Shown in pieces: positions 1 through 9,744 of a DNA stretch of 64,000 bases. Position 1 is the stretch's first letter, and each line of letters starts with the position of its first letter. The position numbers and the translations under genes are program-made. The stretch comes from Methanobacterium sp. ERen5 (GTDB lineage: Archaea > Methanobacteriota > Methanobacteria > Methanobacteriales > Methanobacteriaceae). The notes beneath the pieces were generated by a model. That model was not told the DNA's origin. It made no database searches and saw only the letters and a list, made by a program, of their open reading frames with translations. The stretch covers positions 2,178,001 to 2,242,000 of the forward strand of contig CP099988.1 of assembly GCA_024167805.1 (NCBI GenBank). Reading direction: 5' to 3'.

Positions 1-148
1 TGGCAGGCTCTTGATCTCCCACATTAAATGCTGCCATACCCTTATCTGAAAAGTCAAACTTTAATTGAAGTCCCAAAACATCTTCATAATATTTTTTAGC
101 CTGTTTAAGATCAGTTACACCTAGAAAAAAATTATCGTAGTCCTTCAT
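1..148 (-). CDS. VOC-family (glyoxalase-like) protein, N-terminal part, runs off the window
   Basis: The reverse strand opens with ATG at 148-146 after a GGAGGGTG ribosome binding site and reads MKDYDNFFLGVTDLKQAKKY, then YEDVLGLQLKFDF, a typical start of a vicinal oxygen chelate domain (F-x-G-V-T-D-L, then Y-Y-x-x-V-L-G-L). Only 49 codons are present, so metal ligands beyond the first strand cannot be checked. VOC proteins are small metal-dependent enzymes or binding proteins; the substrate cannot be told. The MarR-type gene upstream points the same way and might be its regulator, which is inference from position only. Confidence 0.85.
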   Translation of the reverse strand, partial: MKDYDNFFLGVTDLKQAKKYYEDVLGLQLKFDFSDKGMAAFNVGDQEPA

Positions 149-255
149 TTTTCACCCTCCCTATGTACACAGTAATATGGGTCCTTGATTTAAACCATAT
201 TAAATTTATTGTTCTAATGATGGGATATATAATTCCCTAAATCTGGTTTTATTCC

Positions 256-678
256 CTATAGTTGGTCTAAAACAGTTAGGAGTTTGTTATAATCTTCTTC
301 AACTACATTTTTCCGGAATTCGGCATCCAAGTCCTTGGCAATTTCTATCATTTGTGGCCGGATCTCCTTTGATTTAGATGTTAAACAAACTAACACAGAT
401 CTGCGGTCTTTGGTATCTTCAATTTTTTGGATAAAATCTCTTTTTTCCATCCTGTCAAGCACACCTGTGAGGGTTGCTCCGTCCATATCTAACCTTTTAG
501 CTAGATCTTTAAATTTAATCTCATCTTTATCCCACAGTGCACTTAAAACATAGAATTGGGCAGGGGTGATCTTAAATTGAGCAAGTTTTTCCTCGTAGTA
601 CCTGTGGATCTTACGCCTAACCCTGTTCAACTTGAAACAAACATAATTTTCTGGTCCTTCACTTTCAACCAATATCAT
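256..678 (-). CDS. MarR-family transcriptional regulator
   Basis: A 140-residue protein, normal for MarR. The winged helix is clear: helix LNRVRRKIHRYYEEKLAQ, then ITPAQFYVLSALW, the recognition region FKDLAKRLDMDGATLTGVLD, and a wing with KIEDTKDRRSVLVCLTSKSKE (D-x-R-x-x-x-V-x-L-T is the family hallmark). It should act as a DNA-binding dimer repressor responding to a small molecule. An AGAGG motif sits just before the ATG. The next gene downstream is a VOC protein in the same direction, a plausible target. The effector is unknown. Confidence 0.92.
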   Translation of the reverse strand: MILVESEGPENYVCFKLNRVRRKIHRYYEEKLAQFKITPAQFYVLSALWDKDEIKFKDLAKRLDMDGATLTGVLDRMEKRDFIQKIEDTKDRRSVLVCLTSKSKEIRPQMIEIAKDLDAEFRKNVVEEDYNKLLTVLDQL

Positions 679-814
679 AACCTCTTATAATTGTTGATGG
701 ATATATAGCATTTTCTCATTCAATTGACTATTAGTTTTCTATCACAATCCATATAGTAATGGGGTTATGAGTTTTAAAAAAAATAACTAGATCTTAAAAA
801 AAGAATATAATTGG

Positions 815-1360
815 TTATTCTGGACCTTTAGGGGCATTATTTATCATTCTTTCTCTAAATGATGGGTAACCATTACTTTTGTTCCAATAAAATTGGAGAG
901 GAGTGCTCCAAAGACCATCTAATGTTCTGTAACTACTAGCACCCCAACTTTTAGGACTCACTGAGTGGTAAACAATATTACCATTCTTTGTAGCGTAATT
1001 CCCTATTACTATGGTTTGGTTAATTTCCTTTTTGAGTGTTGTATGGTAGAAATGGGTGTAAATAACTATAGTTCCGTTTTGATAAAGATAAGTCTTCCAG
1101 TAGTATTTGGTTGGTTTGTTCATCCCAGGATAAATTTTATCAGCAATACCAATGGAATAATGACCTGCGCTGTTCTTCTTGACACCATAACCCTTGGTAA
1201 GTGTGACTCCTGCATCTATGAGCTTAGGATATTTTAAATTGCCAAGATTAGTGGAGCTTGATGTTTTTGAAGAATTAACATTTCCTGTTGCAAAAACAGT
1301 GCCACACATTACTAGAACAGAAAAAACTGCCAAAATTAATATTAAATTCTTTTTATCCAT
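815..1360 (-). CDS. Secreted or surface protein of unknown function
   Basis: A 181-residue protein with a signal peptide (MDKKN followed by ILILAVFSVLVMCGTVFATG, likely cleavage after the A residues near 25). The mature part is rich in Tyr, Asn, Ser and Thr, with stretches such as YYWKTYLYQNGTIVIYTHFY, compatible with a beta-rich extracellular fold. No family motif is recognised. A GGAATG motif precedes the ATG. It is a stand-alone gene facing away from the coiled-coil gene at 1743. Confidence 0.7.
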   Translation of the reverse strand: MDKKNLILILAVFSVLVMCGTVFATGNVNSSKTSSSTNLGNLKYPKLIDAGVTLTKGYGVKKNSAGHYSIGIADKIYPGMNKPTKYYWKTYLYQNGTIVIYTHFYHTTLKKEINQTIVIGNYATKNGNIVYHSVSPKSWGASSYRTLDGLWSTPLQFYWNKSNGYPSFRERMINNAPKGPE

Positions 1361-1742
1361 TGTATTTCATTCCTTTTTATGATTATATCCTGGTCATAAT
1401 ATTAACAATTAATACCATTACTACTAATACTCAATTATAATATATATGGATTGTGGTTAATTAAATTTAGCTTTGAAATTGTGTCAATATTTATCATATT
1501 AATTCTCCGGCTTCCAATTAAGTAAATCCAAATTAAAAACACTACAAACTTCATAACACTATTTTAAGCTGTTAATCAAGTTTTAATTGGAACATATTAA
1601 TTCTTTTGTTCATAATCTGATTTGTAAATAACATTGAAGAAAAGTACAACTTTTATATCATTAAAAAGGTAATTTCTTTAATGAAAATTCACATAATATA
1701 TTTATCATGTGCAGATTTAAATTTCTAAGGGGTTGATTGTTG
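1361..1742. other. Intergenic region, 382 bp
   Basis: AT-rich divergent promoter region between the secreted protein gene and the small coiled-coil gene. It holds several TATA-like tracts (for example near 1438-1450) but no coding potential or strong repeat that I can support. Confidence 0.5.
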
Positions 1743-1984
1743 ATGGATTTTAAATACTTGAAATCTGATACTAAAAGAATCGAAAAAAGTTTGAAGAACT
1801 GAACAAGAAGTATGATGTTATCCAACGTGAAAAGGAACTGGAACTACTTGAAAAGAGATCTAAGGAGATAAACGAAGGTTCGGATGACAACTTGAAAACC
1901 CAAATTTGGGGAGATATCTACAAGGATGTCCTTGAAATTGAGAAAAAAACTGATGTTAAACCGGATAAAAAGAAGAAAAAATAG
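1743..1984 (+). CDS. Small charged coiled-coil protein, broken by a one-base frameshift
   Basis: From ATG 1743 the frame reads MDFKYLKSDTKRIEK and then stops. Adding one A to the A6 run at 1783-1788 joins it to a continuous downstream frame, EKKFEELNKKYDVIQREKE and on to a Lys-rich tail with TAG at 1982-1984. The restored product is about 80 residues, highly charged, helical, with Leu spacing suggesting a coiled coil. No family is recognised. The loss of one base in an A run matches many other genes in this window and is probably an assembly error. Confidence 0.55.
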
Positions 1985-2209
1985 GGTAACTACTTTTAAT
2001 CCCGTGATTAATTAAATGAATCATAAACATTTTTAAGAATGAAACCCTATCCCACGGAAGTTTCCAAAGATGTAACGAACTCATTTCTTGTGGATATTAC
2101 CCAAAATTAACACTCTTTCATTCGATCCCTGCCAATTGTCTTGGTAATTACATTCACGATATTATTTTACTTTTGTTTCCACATTTTTAATTGGCCATAA
2201 ATATCTTTT

Positions 2210-2626
2210 TTAAGGGAGTCTGTCTATTTTGCGTTTGGTTAATATGGCCACAACGAAACCCACAGCACCGGTTATGTAGATGACCCACATGATATTTTTG
2301 AGAAATATCAGATACCCTGAAAGCATGAAGAGAATTATCATGGTTATTAACATTGCCAATGCCGTGTTTCTCATGGCCAACGAGTAATGATGTCTGCTTT
2401 GTTTATCCATTGCTTTCATTATTGCATACAAACCATCGAAAAATAGAACTAAAAACAGAACACACAGAATCCATCCCACTACCTTCATGTAGTTTGAAAT
2501 GAAAATGCTACTTAACACAATTAAAATAATTACCAATAAAAACACATTCCCCTGCCATGTTTCATAACCTATTCCCGTATCTTTGCTTTTAAACCATTCT
2601 TCTTTTGCTATTACCAATAAATTCAC
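2210..2626 (-). CDS. Small integral membrane protein, unknown function
   Basis: A 138-residue protein with four hydrophobic segments (around residues 28-45, 48-65, 86-105 and 110-128), ending in a basic KRKIDRLP. The first codon used here is GTG (2626-2624) directly after a GGCCAGG stretch; no nearby ATG with a better ribosome binding site is visible, so the start is uncertain. No family motif is recognised. The short aromatic N-terminus (EEWFKSKDTGIGYETWQG) would be cytoplasmic or peripheral. Confidence 0.6.
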   Translation of the reverse strand: MNLLVIAKEEWFKSKDTGIGYETWQGNVFLLVIILIVLSSIFISNYMKVVGWILCVLFLVLFFDGLYAIMKAMDKQSRHHYSLAMRNTALAMLITMIILFMLSGYLIFLKNIMWVIYITGAVGFVVAILTKRKIDRLP

Positions 2627-2741
2627 CTGGCCTTGATTCTGAGGATATGTAAAAACTATATTTACATTTTATTTAAATTTTCCACATATATTTTGATAAA
2701 AGTCAATAGATGTAAAATATTAAAAAAATAAAAGAGTAGGT

Positions 2742-4817
2742 TCAAGTTTTAAACTTGAAACTGTAACTAACTTGCTGGTTATTGCCTGCATAATCCTTTA
2801 CTGATGCACTGGGCACATTAACCATGTACCATGTGTTTTTGGTTTTTGTACTAGTTTGGATGATGGCACTGTTTTTTGATATACTGCTCTTTATGACTAT
2901 GTTTTTACCGGTAATCAAATTTTTAACTGTTATTTTTGAGAAATTTGTACCTTTTTGTACGTTTTCGTTGTACCTTATAATGATGGTCGCAGTTGTTGAA
3001 ACTCTAGTTTGAATATTCTTGAGACTGGTTGACATCAACTTTGGGGCTGTTTTGTCCACAGAGAAGTTAAACTTGTAAAGTGACAAACTACTGTTTAATT
3101 GGCTCAGAACAGATCCTGAGTGCAATATCAGGTAGTATTTTCCTGTTTTGAGTGTAGTTTTTGGTGTAAATGTTAGTATGTTGTTGATGATACTGGTTGT
3201 GAATGCAATTTTTGTTCCATTTGAATTTAACAAGTCAATGGACATGTTTCCCCTTTTAATATTCTGATTGAACTTCAATTGTATCTTAGTATTTCCAGAC
3301 ACTTTTATCGCACCATTTTTAGGTGTGGTTCCATTGATGAGAAGGGGTTTAATAACTGTTGCATTGAATTTTACTGTTTGATTATCTGCCAATGCACTCA
3401 GGGTTACAGTACCAGTTTGTGTTGAGGTGTAGATTGTCACTACTTGGCCATTGACTGTGTAGGTGCTTGATGGTTTGAAACTGCCTTGGGTTGATGAAAA
3501 TATTATATTCACTCCATCTGGTACGTGTCCATTTGAAGGGTCGTGTTTAACCTTTGTATTATCGTAAAGAAAATTTGCTGTGATGTTCGTTGGAATACCA
3601 TTCTTAATTAGCTTAGGACTGTTAAGGGTTAAAACCATCCATTTACTGGCAGTAACATTTCCGAAGATGAAACCCTGGGGTGAACTATTTGATCCCCACC
3701 AGTTGGAATTAGCGTTAACGTTGTCTTTATCTGTGTAAACTCCACTTCCTTTAACTGCACCGTTTCCAACTATTCTGTTGAAGTTGATGTTGGCATTCCC
3801 TCCATAACCTGCAAAGGCTCCACCGTAGTTCATTGCAATGTTTTTGGTTAGTATGCTACTGGTGAGGTTGAAATTTCCTGTGTTGTACACAGCACCTCCT
3901 TCACTGGCTTGGTTTGAATTGAATGTGCAGTTGTTTAGGATGGTGTAATTTTCATTGAATAATGCCCCTCCAAACTCGGCTGCGTTCATGTAGAACACAG
4001 AGTTGTTTAGAGCTAAAATTCCACTGTTTGATACCGCCCCTCCATAAGCTTTCGAGGATTCCAATACTTGGTTCCCTGTGAAATTACTAGATTTAATTGT
4101 GCATGTGGATTTAGCTGCGTTAAATACGGCCCCTCCAAGGGTTTTTGCAGAGTTCTGGGTGAAATTTGAGTTTGAAATGAATAAAGTTCCATTTTCATTA
4201 TGAATAGCTCCACCACCGTAGGCACTATTATTGCCCACATTAAACTCGAATGTGCAGCCTGTGATGGTTGTTGTGCCATTGTTCCAAATAGCCCCTCCAC
4301 TACTTGCAGTGTTCTTTGAGAGGTAGGTGTTGGTGAGTGTTAGTTTCCCAGAATTTTTTATGGCCCCTCCAAAGTCTGAATTACCATTTATTAGTCGAAT
4401 ATCCACAATTTCTGCCGTGCTGCCCTTTGAAATTATGAATATTTGGCCTTTTTTATCCCCGTCAATAATGGTACTGGTTTTACTCTGGCCCTTGATGGTT
4501 ATTTCGCTGTTTATTGTAATTCCAGTTTCATGGTAGGTTCCGATTTCAACGAACACCATCCCACTTTGCAGTGATTTGGTGGCATTTTTTATGGTTGCTT
4601 TGGGTCCGCTTTTACTTGTGCTGTTGTAGGTTGCACTTTGACCATTCCAACTGTCGTTACCATGTGGGCTGACGTAGATGGTTGATGATAATGCTGCACT
4701 GGATGTGTCTACCCCCAAACTGAAAATTAATGCCAGTCCCATGAGGAACATGCCTATAAAAATTAATCTCTTGTGATGTTGGATAACTATTCCCTTCCCC
4801 CTTTTTATAACAATCAT
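2742..4817 (-). CDS. Secreted beta-helix surface protein with Ig-like domains
   Basis: A 691-residue protein. Signal or anchor segment at about 18-42 (FIGMFLMGLALIFSLG). Residues about 45-385 form a right-handed parallel beta-helix of the polymorphic-repeat type: GGAI, GGAV and GGAL motifs followed by N and about 22-30 residue spacing recur, and a closing NWWGSNSSPQG is typical of methanogen adhesin-like proteins. About 390-490 is invasin-like (VNIIFSSTQGSFKPS), and 492-691 holds two SbsA-type Ig-like (Big_5) domains with P-x-N-G and F-N/D-x-x-V/I-x-x-G motifs. There is no C-terminal membrane anchor, so it is released or held non-covalently. The ATG at 4817 lacks a clear ribosome binding site; a purine-rich AAAGGGGGAAGGG inside the first codons hints that the true start may be about 12 codons further in. 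Confidence 0.85.
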   Translation of the reverse strand: MIVIKRGKGIVIQHHKRLIFIGMFLMGLALIFSLGVDTSSAALSSTIYVSPHGNDSWNGQSATYNSTSKSGPKATIKNATKSLQSGMVFVEIGTYHETGITINSEITIKGQSKTSTIIDGDKKGQIFIISKGSTAEIVDIRLINGNSDFGGAIKNSGKLTLTNTYLSKNTASSGGAIWNNGTTTITGCTFEFNVGNNSAYGGGAIHNENGTLFISNSNFTQNSAKTLGGAVFNAAKSTCTIKSSNFTGNQVLESSKAYGGAVSNSGILALNNSVFYMNAAEFGGALFNENYTILNNCTFNSNQASEGGAVYNTGNFNLTSSILTKNIAMNYGGAFAGYGGNANINFNRIVGNGAVKGSGVYTDKDNVNANSNWWGSNSSPQGFIFGNVTASKWMVLTLNSPKLIKNGIPTNITANFLYDNTKVKHDPSNGHVPDGVNIIFSSTQGSFKPSSTYTVNGQVVTIYTSTQTGTVTLSALADNQTVKFNATVIKPLLINGTTPKNGAIKVSGNTKIQLKFNQNIKRGNMSIDLLNSNGTKIAFTTSIINNILTFTPKTTLKTGKYYLILHSGSVLSQLNSSLSLYKFNFSVDKTAPKLMSTSLKNIQTRVSTTATIIIRYNENVQKGTNFSKITVKNLITGKNIVIKSSISKNSAIIQTSTKTKNTWYMVNVPSASVKDYAGNNQQVSYSFKFKT

Positions 4818-4980
4818 TAGATGGATACTTTTTATGTAATGGGTATGTAACCAGGCAACGTAAATAAAATTTGGTTGGTAGCCATGTTTTTTTCATTGTT
4901 TATTTTTAGGATATACCCACATGAATGAAAAAAATAGTAGTTTTTAGACAATTATTTTTGATAGTATAGATTTAAAATTT

Positions 4981-5786
4981 TTAAAGTTGTTTTTGAAATT
5001 CCGCAAGTAACATCAGGAGGTTGAATCCTTTGTTTGTTATCATGTAGTCGCCACGTTCGTGTCTTTGAATGATTAAATCATGGTCTTGTAATTTCTGAAT
5101 GTGAAACAACAGGTTTCCTCCTCGAAGGCCTGTGAGTTCAGAAAGGGCACTGAATGACTGGGCTTTGCTCGACATTTCCTTTAATATCTGCAGTCTTTGT
5201 TTGTTTGAGATGGGATCTAAAACTTCTTTGACCAGTTTTTTTCTTCTATTGAGGAAATCTTAGGTTTCTCATCCTGAGCACTATCGCTGTTGTAGATGTC
5301 GTTTGATCGAATTAAGTTTAACTGTTGATTGAATAAAGTTTGAACCTCACTAAAACAGGTTTCACATTTACTGTAGGGAGCTTTATCTTTTATCATGGTC
5401 AGTTCATCCTTTTTTTCTTTGATGGATGTTTCTGTAACATTGTTGAGCTTTAGAAGTTCTGTGTTGCCATTTAAAAAGTCTGTGAAAACTTCTTTACATG
5501 TTGGTTTCATTTCACAGTCTTCCATGTTGTTATCCAATCTGGTTTGGGTATCATCTTTCAGATATGTTATGATGGAACGTGTAAAATCCTTTCTGAGATT
5601 GTTTAACATGAGTTCTAAATAATCTTGGTTGGATTTTTCCATCAATCGTTTAATATCTTGATGTATATTATCCAACTTCTCATTAACGTTATTTGTATTT
5701 AAAACCTCATATTCATCCATATTTACCATGTGACTTCTATGGTTTTCTAAATAAATAAAGGTTTGTTTCTTAACCAAAACAGTCAT
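4981..5786 (-). CDS. ArsR-like winged-helix regulator with long N-terminal domain; one-base frameshift
   Basis: Two frames join into one protein of about 268 residues if the T7 run at 5236-5242 (A7 on the coding strand) gains one base: EEKKLVKEVLDPISNKQRLQ then ILKEMSS. The C-terminal third is an ArsR/HTH_5-type winged helix (FSALSELTGLRGGNLLFHI as recognition region, then a wing with HERGDYMIT). The N-terminal two thirds is helical, with two Cys pairs or singles (DCEMKPTC, and CETC at about 145) that could sense metal or redox state; this is inference. It is divergent from the flavin-binding gene at 5896, and an inverted repeat lies between them, so it probably regulates that gene. Without the correction, the two pieces would be annotated as 189 and 64 residue fragments. 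Confidence 0.75.
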
Positions 5787-5798
5787 TGAAGTACATTG

Positions 5799-5845
5799 AA
5801 CTGTACTAGGTATAGTTTTATGACGGTTTAGTATATATTAATATT
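5799..5845 (+). promoter_or_regulatory. Operator plus TATA box of the 5896 gene, shared with 29098-29145
   Basis: AACTGTA (5799-5805), five bases, then TATAGTT (5811-5817) form an inverted repeat with one mismatch. Directly after it, 5821-5845 holds 25 bases that are identical to 29121-29145, including the TATA-like TTTAGTATATATTAAT. A second palindrome, AGTAC N8 GTACT, overlaps the start side of the divergent ArsR-like gene. The arrangement fits a regulator site just upstream of the BRE/TATA of the rightward gene. Confidence 0.65.
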
Positions 5846-5895
5846 GGAACATATAGCGGGAGTGAAGTTAAAAAAAATTAAAGGAAGGTGTTTTA

Positions 5896-6294
5896 GTGGT
5901 AATGAATCAAGAAATGATGGATAACATAACAAAGAACAACTTAGTATTTTTGGCAACTGCAGCAGCAGACGGAACCCCAAACGTTGTTCCCATAGGATTG
6001 GCAAAGCCATTGGACAACAAAACAGTTTTACTGGTTGCTAACTTCATGAAAAAAACCATTCAAAACCTTAAAAACAATCCCAAAGCATCAGTAATTGTTG
6101 GAAACGTGTCTGAATGCCCCTACCAGTTTAAGGGAAGTGTTAAGATCGAAGAATCAGGTAAAAATTATGATGATGCAGTGGAATGGGCTAAAAGTGTTAT
6201 GGCACAATTGAACCCATTTGCAGCTGTAATACTTGAAGTTGAAAAGGTTTACTCTGTGCAACCAGGTCCAGATGCAGGTAAATTACTGGATTAA
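5896..6294 (+). CDS. Pyridoxamine 5'-phosphate oxidase-like FMN-binding protein
   Basis: A 132-residue split-barrel protein. The motif FLATAAADGTPNVVPIGL (about 17-34) and the later VGNVSECPYQFKGSVKI are typical of the short FMN-binding PNPOx-like family, which reduces or binds flavins and small redox substrates. GTG at 5896 is five bases after GGAAGGTG and is preferred over the ATG two codons later. It is divergent from an ArsR-like regulator and behind the operator at 5799-5845. The natural substrate is not known. Confidence 0.85.
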   Translation: MVMNQEMMDNITKNNLVFLATAAADGTPNVVPIGLAKPLDNKTVLLVANFMKKTIQNLKNNPKASVIVGNVSECPYQFKGSVKIEESGKNYDDAVEWAKSVMAQLNPFAAVILEVEKVYSVQPGPDAGKLLD

Positions 6295-6299
6295 AAATT

Positions 6300-6527
6300 A
6301 AATAATAAATGAGAATTAAACAGGGAAAATTTTAACCACGGATGGAATGGGCAACGATGAGACAGTAGAAATTGATGCCTAAGGAATAACAGGAAAGAAC
6401 TCCCAGAAACATTAAAAATATCTGCATTTTTGAACAGTTATAGAGAAAAATAATGTGATTGTAAGGGAAAGTGATGTATTAAAAAGCAGCGACAACATCA
6501 AGGCATTCAACATGATACATGGAGGAT
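6300..6527 (+). pseudogene. Possible disrupted small gene, unrecognised
   Basis: This stretch has no intact frame but reads protein-like in pieces: ILTTDGMGNDETVEIDA (stop), then GITGKELPETLKISAF with NSYREK if one A is added, then NNVIVRESDVLKSSDN and IKAFNMIHGG ending in TAA at about 6525-6527 after a further shift. Codon use resembles the surrounding genes. It could be a decayed gene or another victim of base losses. I cannot assign a family. Confidence 0.3.
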
Positions 6528-6613
6528 AAACCCACCAGTTTTCCCTCAAATTCCATGTTAACATATTAAATAGAGTCTAAACCAAAACCGCGATCTAATT
6601 CACTTTCTTCTTT

Positions 6614-8364
6614 TTAAATCCTTTTTTTGTACTCCAGTTCCCTGAATTTTATAATGAACTTAGTTCCACATCTTTTATCCAGTTCAATTGTACCATCCAC
6701 TTGATCAACTAAGTTGTTTACAAGTTCCAATCCCAATGAATCTGTTCTTGTAAATTCTAAATCTTCAGGGAGTCCCACACCATCGTCACCAACTATGAGA
6801 AGGTAACCATCTCCATGGTTTCGTAGTGATACTGTTATTTTTCCTGTTTTACCATCTGGAAATGCGTATTTAAAACTGTTAGACACGAGTTCGCTGATTA
6901 TGAGTCCGCATGGAATTGAAGTTTCAATGTTGAGTTCTATGTCATCGTATTCTATTTGGGGTACAATTTGGCCCTTGGGTATTGCATAGGAGTAGAGAAG
7001 ATCGTTAACCAGTTTTTCTATGTACTCACCAATTTCCACATGCATGAAATCACGGGATTGGTAGAGTTTTTCATGGATCATGGACATGGATGTGACCCTA
7101 TTTTGACTCTCCTTTAAAACATCCAATGCCACTTCATCACCCCCACATACTTGGTCTGCAGATTTAGAAGGCTTGATATTATCTGCATATTATTTTTCAC
7201 ACGGTGATGAATTTCTTGAAGCAGAACTTCCTTCTCCTTAAGGGAGGCTTTGATCTTATCTTCTGATTTCTTTCTTTCTGTTATATCTTCACTCATTGTC
7301 ACAAACATGTCATTTGAAAGGTAAAACACTGAAACATTAAAATGTTTATCCAGCACTTCAAAGTAGGTTTCAAACCTAGTTGGAATGCCAGTTTCAATCA
7401 CTTTGGAATAAATTTCAATGAAGGGCGGGTTTTCTAATTTAGAAAGCTCTGTAACCGTTTTATTAATACAGTATTCCCTAGAACACCCAGTTATTTCTTC
7501 AAATGCAGGATTAACATCTATTATCTTATAATCTAAAGGAATATTTTCCTCGGAATAAATTAGTTTGTTTATTGAAACAGCTTCAATCATGGATGAGTAG
7601 AGGGTTCTATACCTTTTTTCACTATCTTTAAGCTGGACTTCAGATATCTTCTTAGATGTGATGTCCATAAACATTCCAGAGATCATACCATTTTTTAAAA
7701 CAGCCCCTAAAATCAGGTTTAAAGTTTTACCACAACTATCAACTGCATCAAATTCATAGTGATTCAATATTCCCTCTTTAAATAGTTGTCCAATTAAAAG
7801 GGGTCTGTCTTCTAAATTTTTGTAGAAGGTTGATACTTTGTTCCTTTTTAACTCTTCAGCATCGTTGTAACCAAACATACGAGCCATGGCATAGTTTGCA
7901 AAAAGAATATCTCCATTGAGGGTAGATGTGAAAACTGGAACCATGGGATTTTCCAGAAGTTCGTGGTGAAGATTTTTATATCTGGGACATTCATCATCTA
8001 TTCCATTTCCATCGATGGTTAAATGCATAACTCTGGACAAGTTACCTGCATCATCAAAGATCGGGGTGCAGGCAATCACACAGTAACCATCAACTGTTTC
8101 TATCATACTTTCAACTGTTTCTTTGCTTTCTCCATCCAGGATCATTTGCATTGGACAATTCAAAGCTTTTCCACATTGTTCTCCATGTACAAGTTTGAAA
8201 CATTTTGAACCTATGATCTCGGCTTCGTTCATTCCAACCCTATTTTGAAAGGTTTTGTTCGCTGCAACAATTTCATTTGATACGTTTAAAATAAATGTGG
8301 GATGGTTAATTCCCTCGAGTATAGCTCTAGAATTGATGGTGTCCATAAAATATTTCAACTCCAT
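6614..8364 (-). CDS. PAS-containing sensor histidine kinase (HisKA_2 type), one-base frameshift
   Basis: Adding one base at the C5 run 7140-7144 joins two frames into about 583 residues. Order: PAS 1 (about 12-115) with the cysteine-rich ECFKLVHG-like block [12 protein letters not shown] 2 (about 133-245); PAS 3 (about 255-365); a short coil; HisKA_2 dimerisation box [20 protein letters not shown] with the phosphorylatable His; then HATPase_c with N-box [12 protein letters not shown]1 box GDDGVGLP and G2 region [10 protein letters not shown]. It lacks membrane segments, so it is cytoplasmic. No response regulator is adjacent, as is common for methanogen PAS kinases. ATG at 8346 follows GGAGTTG and may be the true start. 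Confidence 0.85.
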
Positions 8365-8666
8365 GTACTGATGATGTCAAATTTTCTTTGAATCCTGTAA
8401 GTTTTTTATTGTTTTTGTTAATGTTATTTTCAAACTAAGAACAATTTTAACACTTGCATTCTTTTTCAGGTCAAGTGTTTTTAAGATTCATATTTCCGTT
8501 TTTACAAAGGATTAATAAGGATTTCGTAATATTAACCTGGAAATATGGACTTTCAAATTGATACTGTGATTTTATACTAATTTAATATGGATAGGGTTGA
8601 GTTTAATTTATAACTATAGGTTTTATTCTTCTAAGATGTTTAAAAAAGTTTTGGGGAAATAAGGAT
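8365..8666. other. Intergenic region, 302 bp
   Basis: AT-rich spacer between two leftward genes, containing the promoter of the kinase gene. I see no reading frame, repeat or structured element here. Confidence 0.45.
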
Positions 8667-9425
8667 TCATTCCCTGTAAAATTTAAGTTCCATGTTTCCG
8701 TCATTTATTTCAACGTAACTATTTTGGTAATCCTTATTTTTCAGTTCACCAGTCCAGGAACCTGAATTTACCACTGTTTTGTTATGGTTTATGAATGGTC
8801 CGTGTGTATGTCCGAATACCAATCTTTCGTTGGGTTTCATACCGAAAAGATAACATTTTCCCGTTGAATTGGCCATTTTATATATTTTCAATGATTCTTC
8901 AGTCGTTTCAAACCTTTTTCTCGGATCCCTTTCGAGTCTTTCTTTAATGTCACTTCCCTGGATAATGTCCCATATTTGGCCCGCAACTCCACCTATTACA
9001 TCCTCGCTGAAGCACATTTTTTCGCTGAAATCTTCGTACATGTCGATTGTGAATGGTTCGAGCCCAGCAGCTTCAAATTCATAGCCATGTGTGAAGTAGA
9101 ATTTTTTGCCATTGTCTTCCAGCCTCAAGTTTTTCTTAACTTCAAATGGAAAGTTATCCCCATACCTCTCTTTGAGTTTAAGCATGTGGTAATCATGATT
9201 TCCAATGATGTAATGAATCTTATTGGCTTTAAGATCTAAAAGTTTGTCCAAGATTTTTTCATATTCAAGCACGATTTCAGAGTTATTTTTCCTCCAAAAA
9301 TCGAAAAAATCACCTAGAAGTATTAGATGATCTACTTTGGAGTTGTAATCATCTAAAAAATTGTAGAATGCATTTGTGTTGCTCTTTTCATATCCTAAAT
9401 GTAAATCAGAAATTACAAGCATCAT
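8667..9425 (-). CDS. Metallophosphoesterase (calcineurin-like)
   Basis: A 252-residue protein with the complete motif set of the calcineurin-like superfamily: VISDLHLGY (metal ligands D and H), LLGDFFDFW (GD-x-x-D), IIGNHDYHM (GNHD), FTHGYEF and VFGHTHGP (GH-x-H). The FDFW and DYHM variants resemble LpxH-type UDP-diacylglucosamine pyrophosphatase relatives, but archaea lack lipid A, so the substrate is unknown; a nucleotide or phosphodiester is likely. Length and motif spacing look intact. Stand-alone gene. Confidence 0.88.
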   Translation of the reverse strand: MMLVISDLHLGYEKSNTNAFYNFLDDYNSKVDHLILLGDFFDFWRKNNSEIVLEYEKILDKLLDLKANKIHYIIGNHDYHMLKLKERYGDNFPFEVKKNLRLEDNGKKFYFTHGYEFEAAGLEPFTIDMYEDFSEKMCFSEDVIGGVAGQIWDIIQGSDIKERLERDPRKRFETTEESLKIYKMANSTGKCYLFGMKPNERLVFGHTHGPFINHNKTVVNSGSWTGELKNKDYQNSYVEINDGNMELKFYRE

Positions 9426-9744
9426 ATTGCACCACCCCTAAAATTTTTAAAGATTCCATATGTGAATGGTTCCACTTTGAAATATCCAGTTTTAAGTAAA
9501 GTCCAAAATTCTTAAGACAAATTTCCAAGTTTTTTTAACCATTTGCATATATTTTTGTTAATTCTACAATAAATTTTTTTAAAAATTAGGTTAGTGATTC
9601 AATAATTATATTTGATTTTAAAATCATATAATAAACATAATGAGTTGTTATTAGAATAATTCAATCCGTATTCAGGTTTTTGTGGCAATGCTTAGAAATA
9701 TTATTTGATTCTTAATTAAAAAATTAGAGGATGATGGTATATAG
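9426..9744. other. Intergenic region, 319 bp, with a 14-bp palindrome
   Basis: Divergent promoter region. It contains a perfect palindrome TGATTTTAAAATCA at 9613-9626, about 120 bases upstream of the AHSA1 gene, next to TATA-like tracts. The site could be an operator; no regulator is obviously paired with it. Confidence 0.4.
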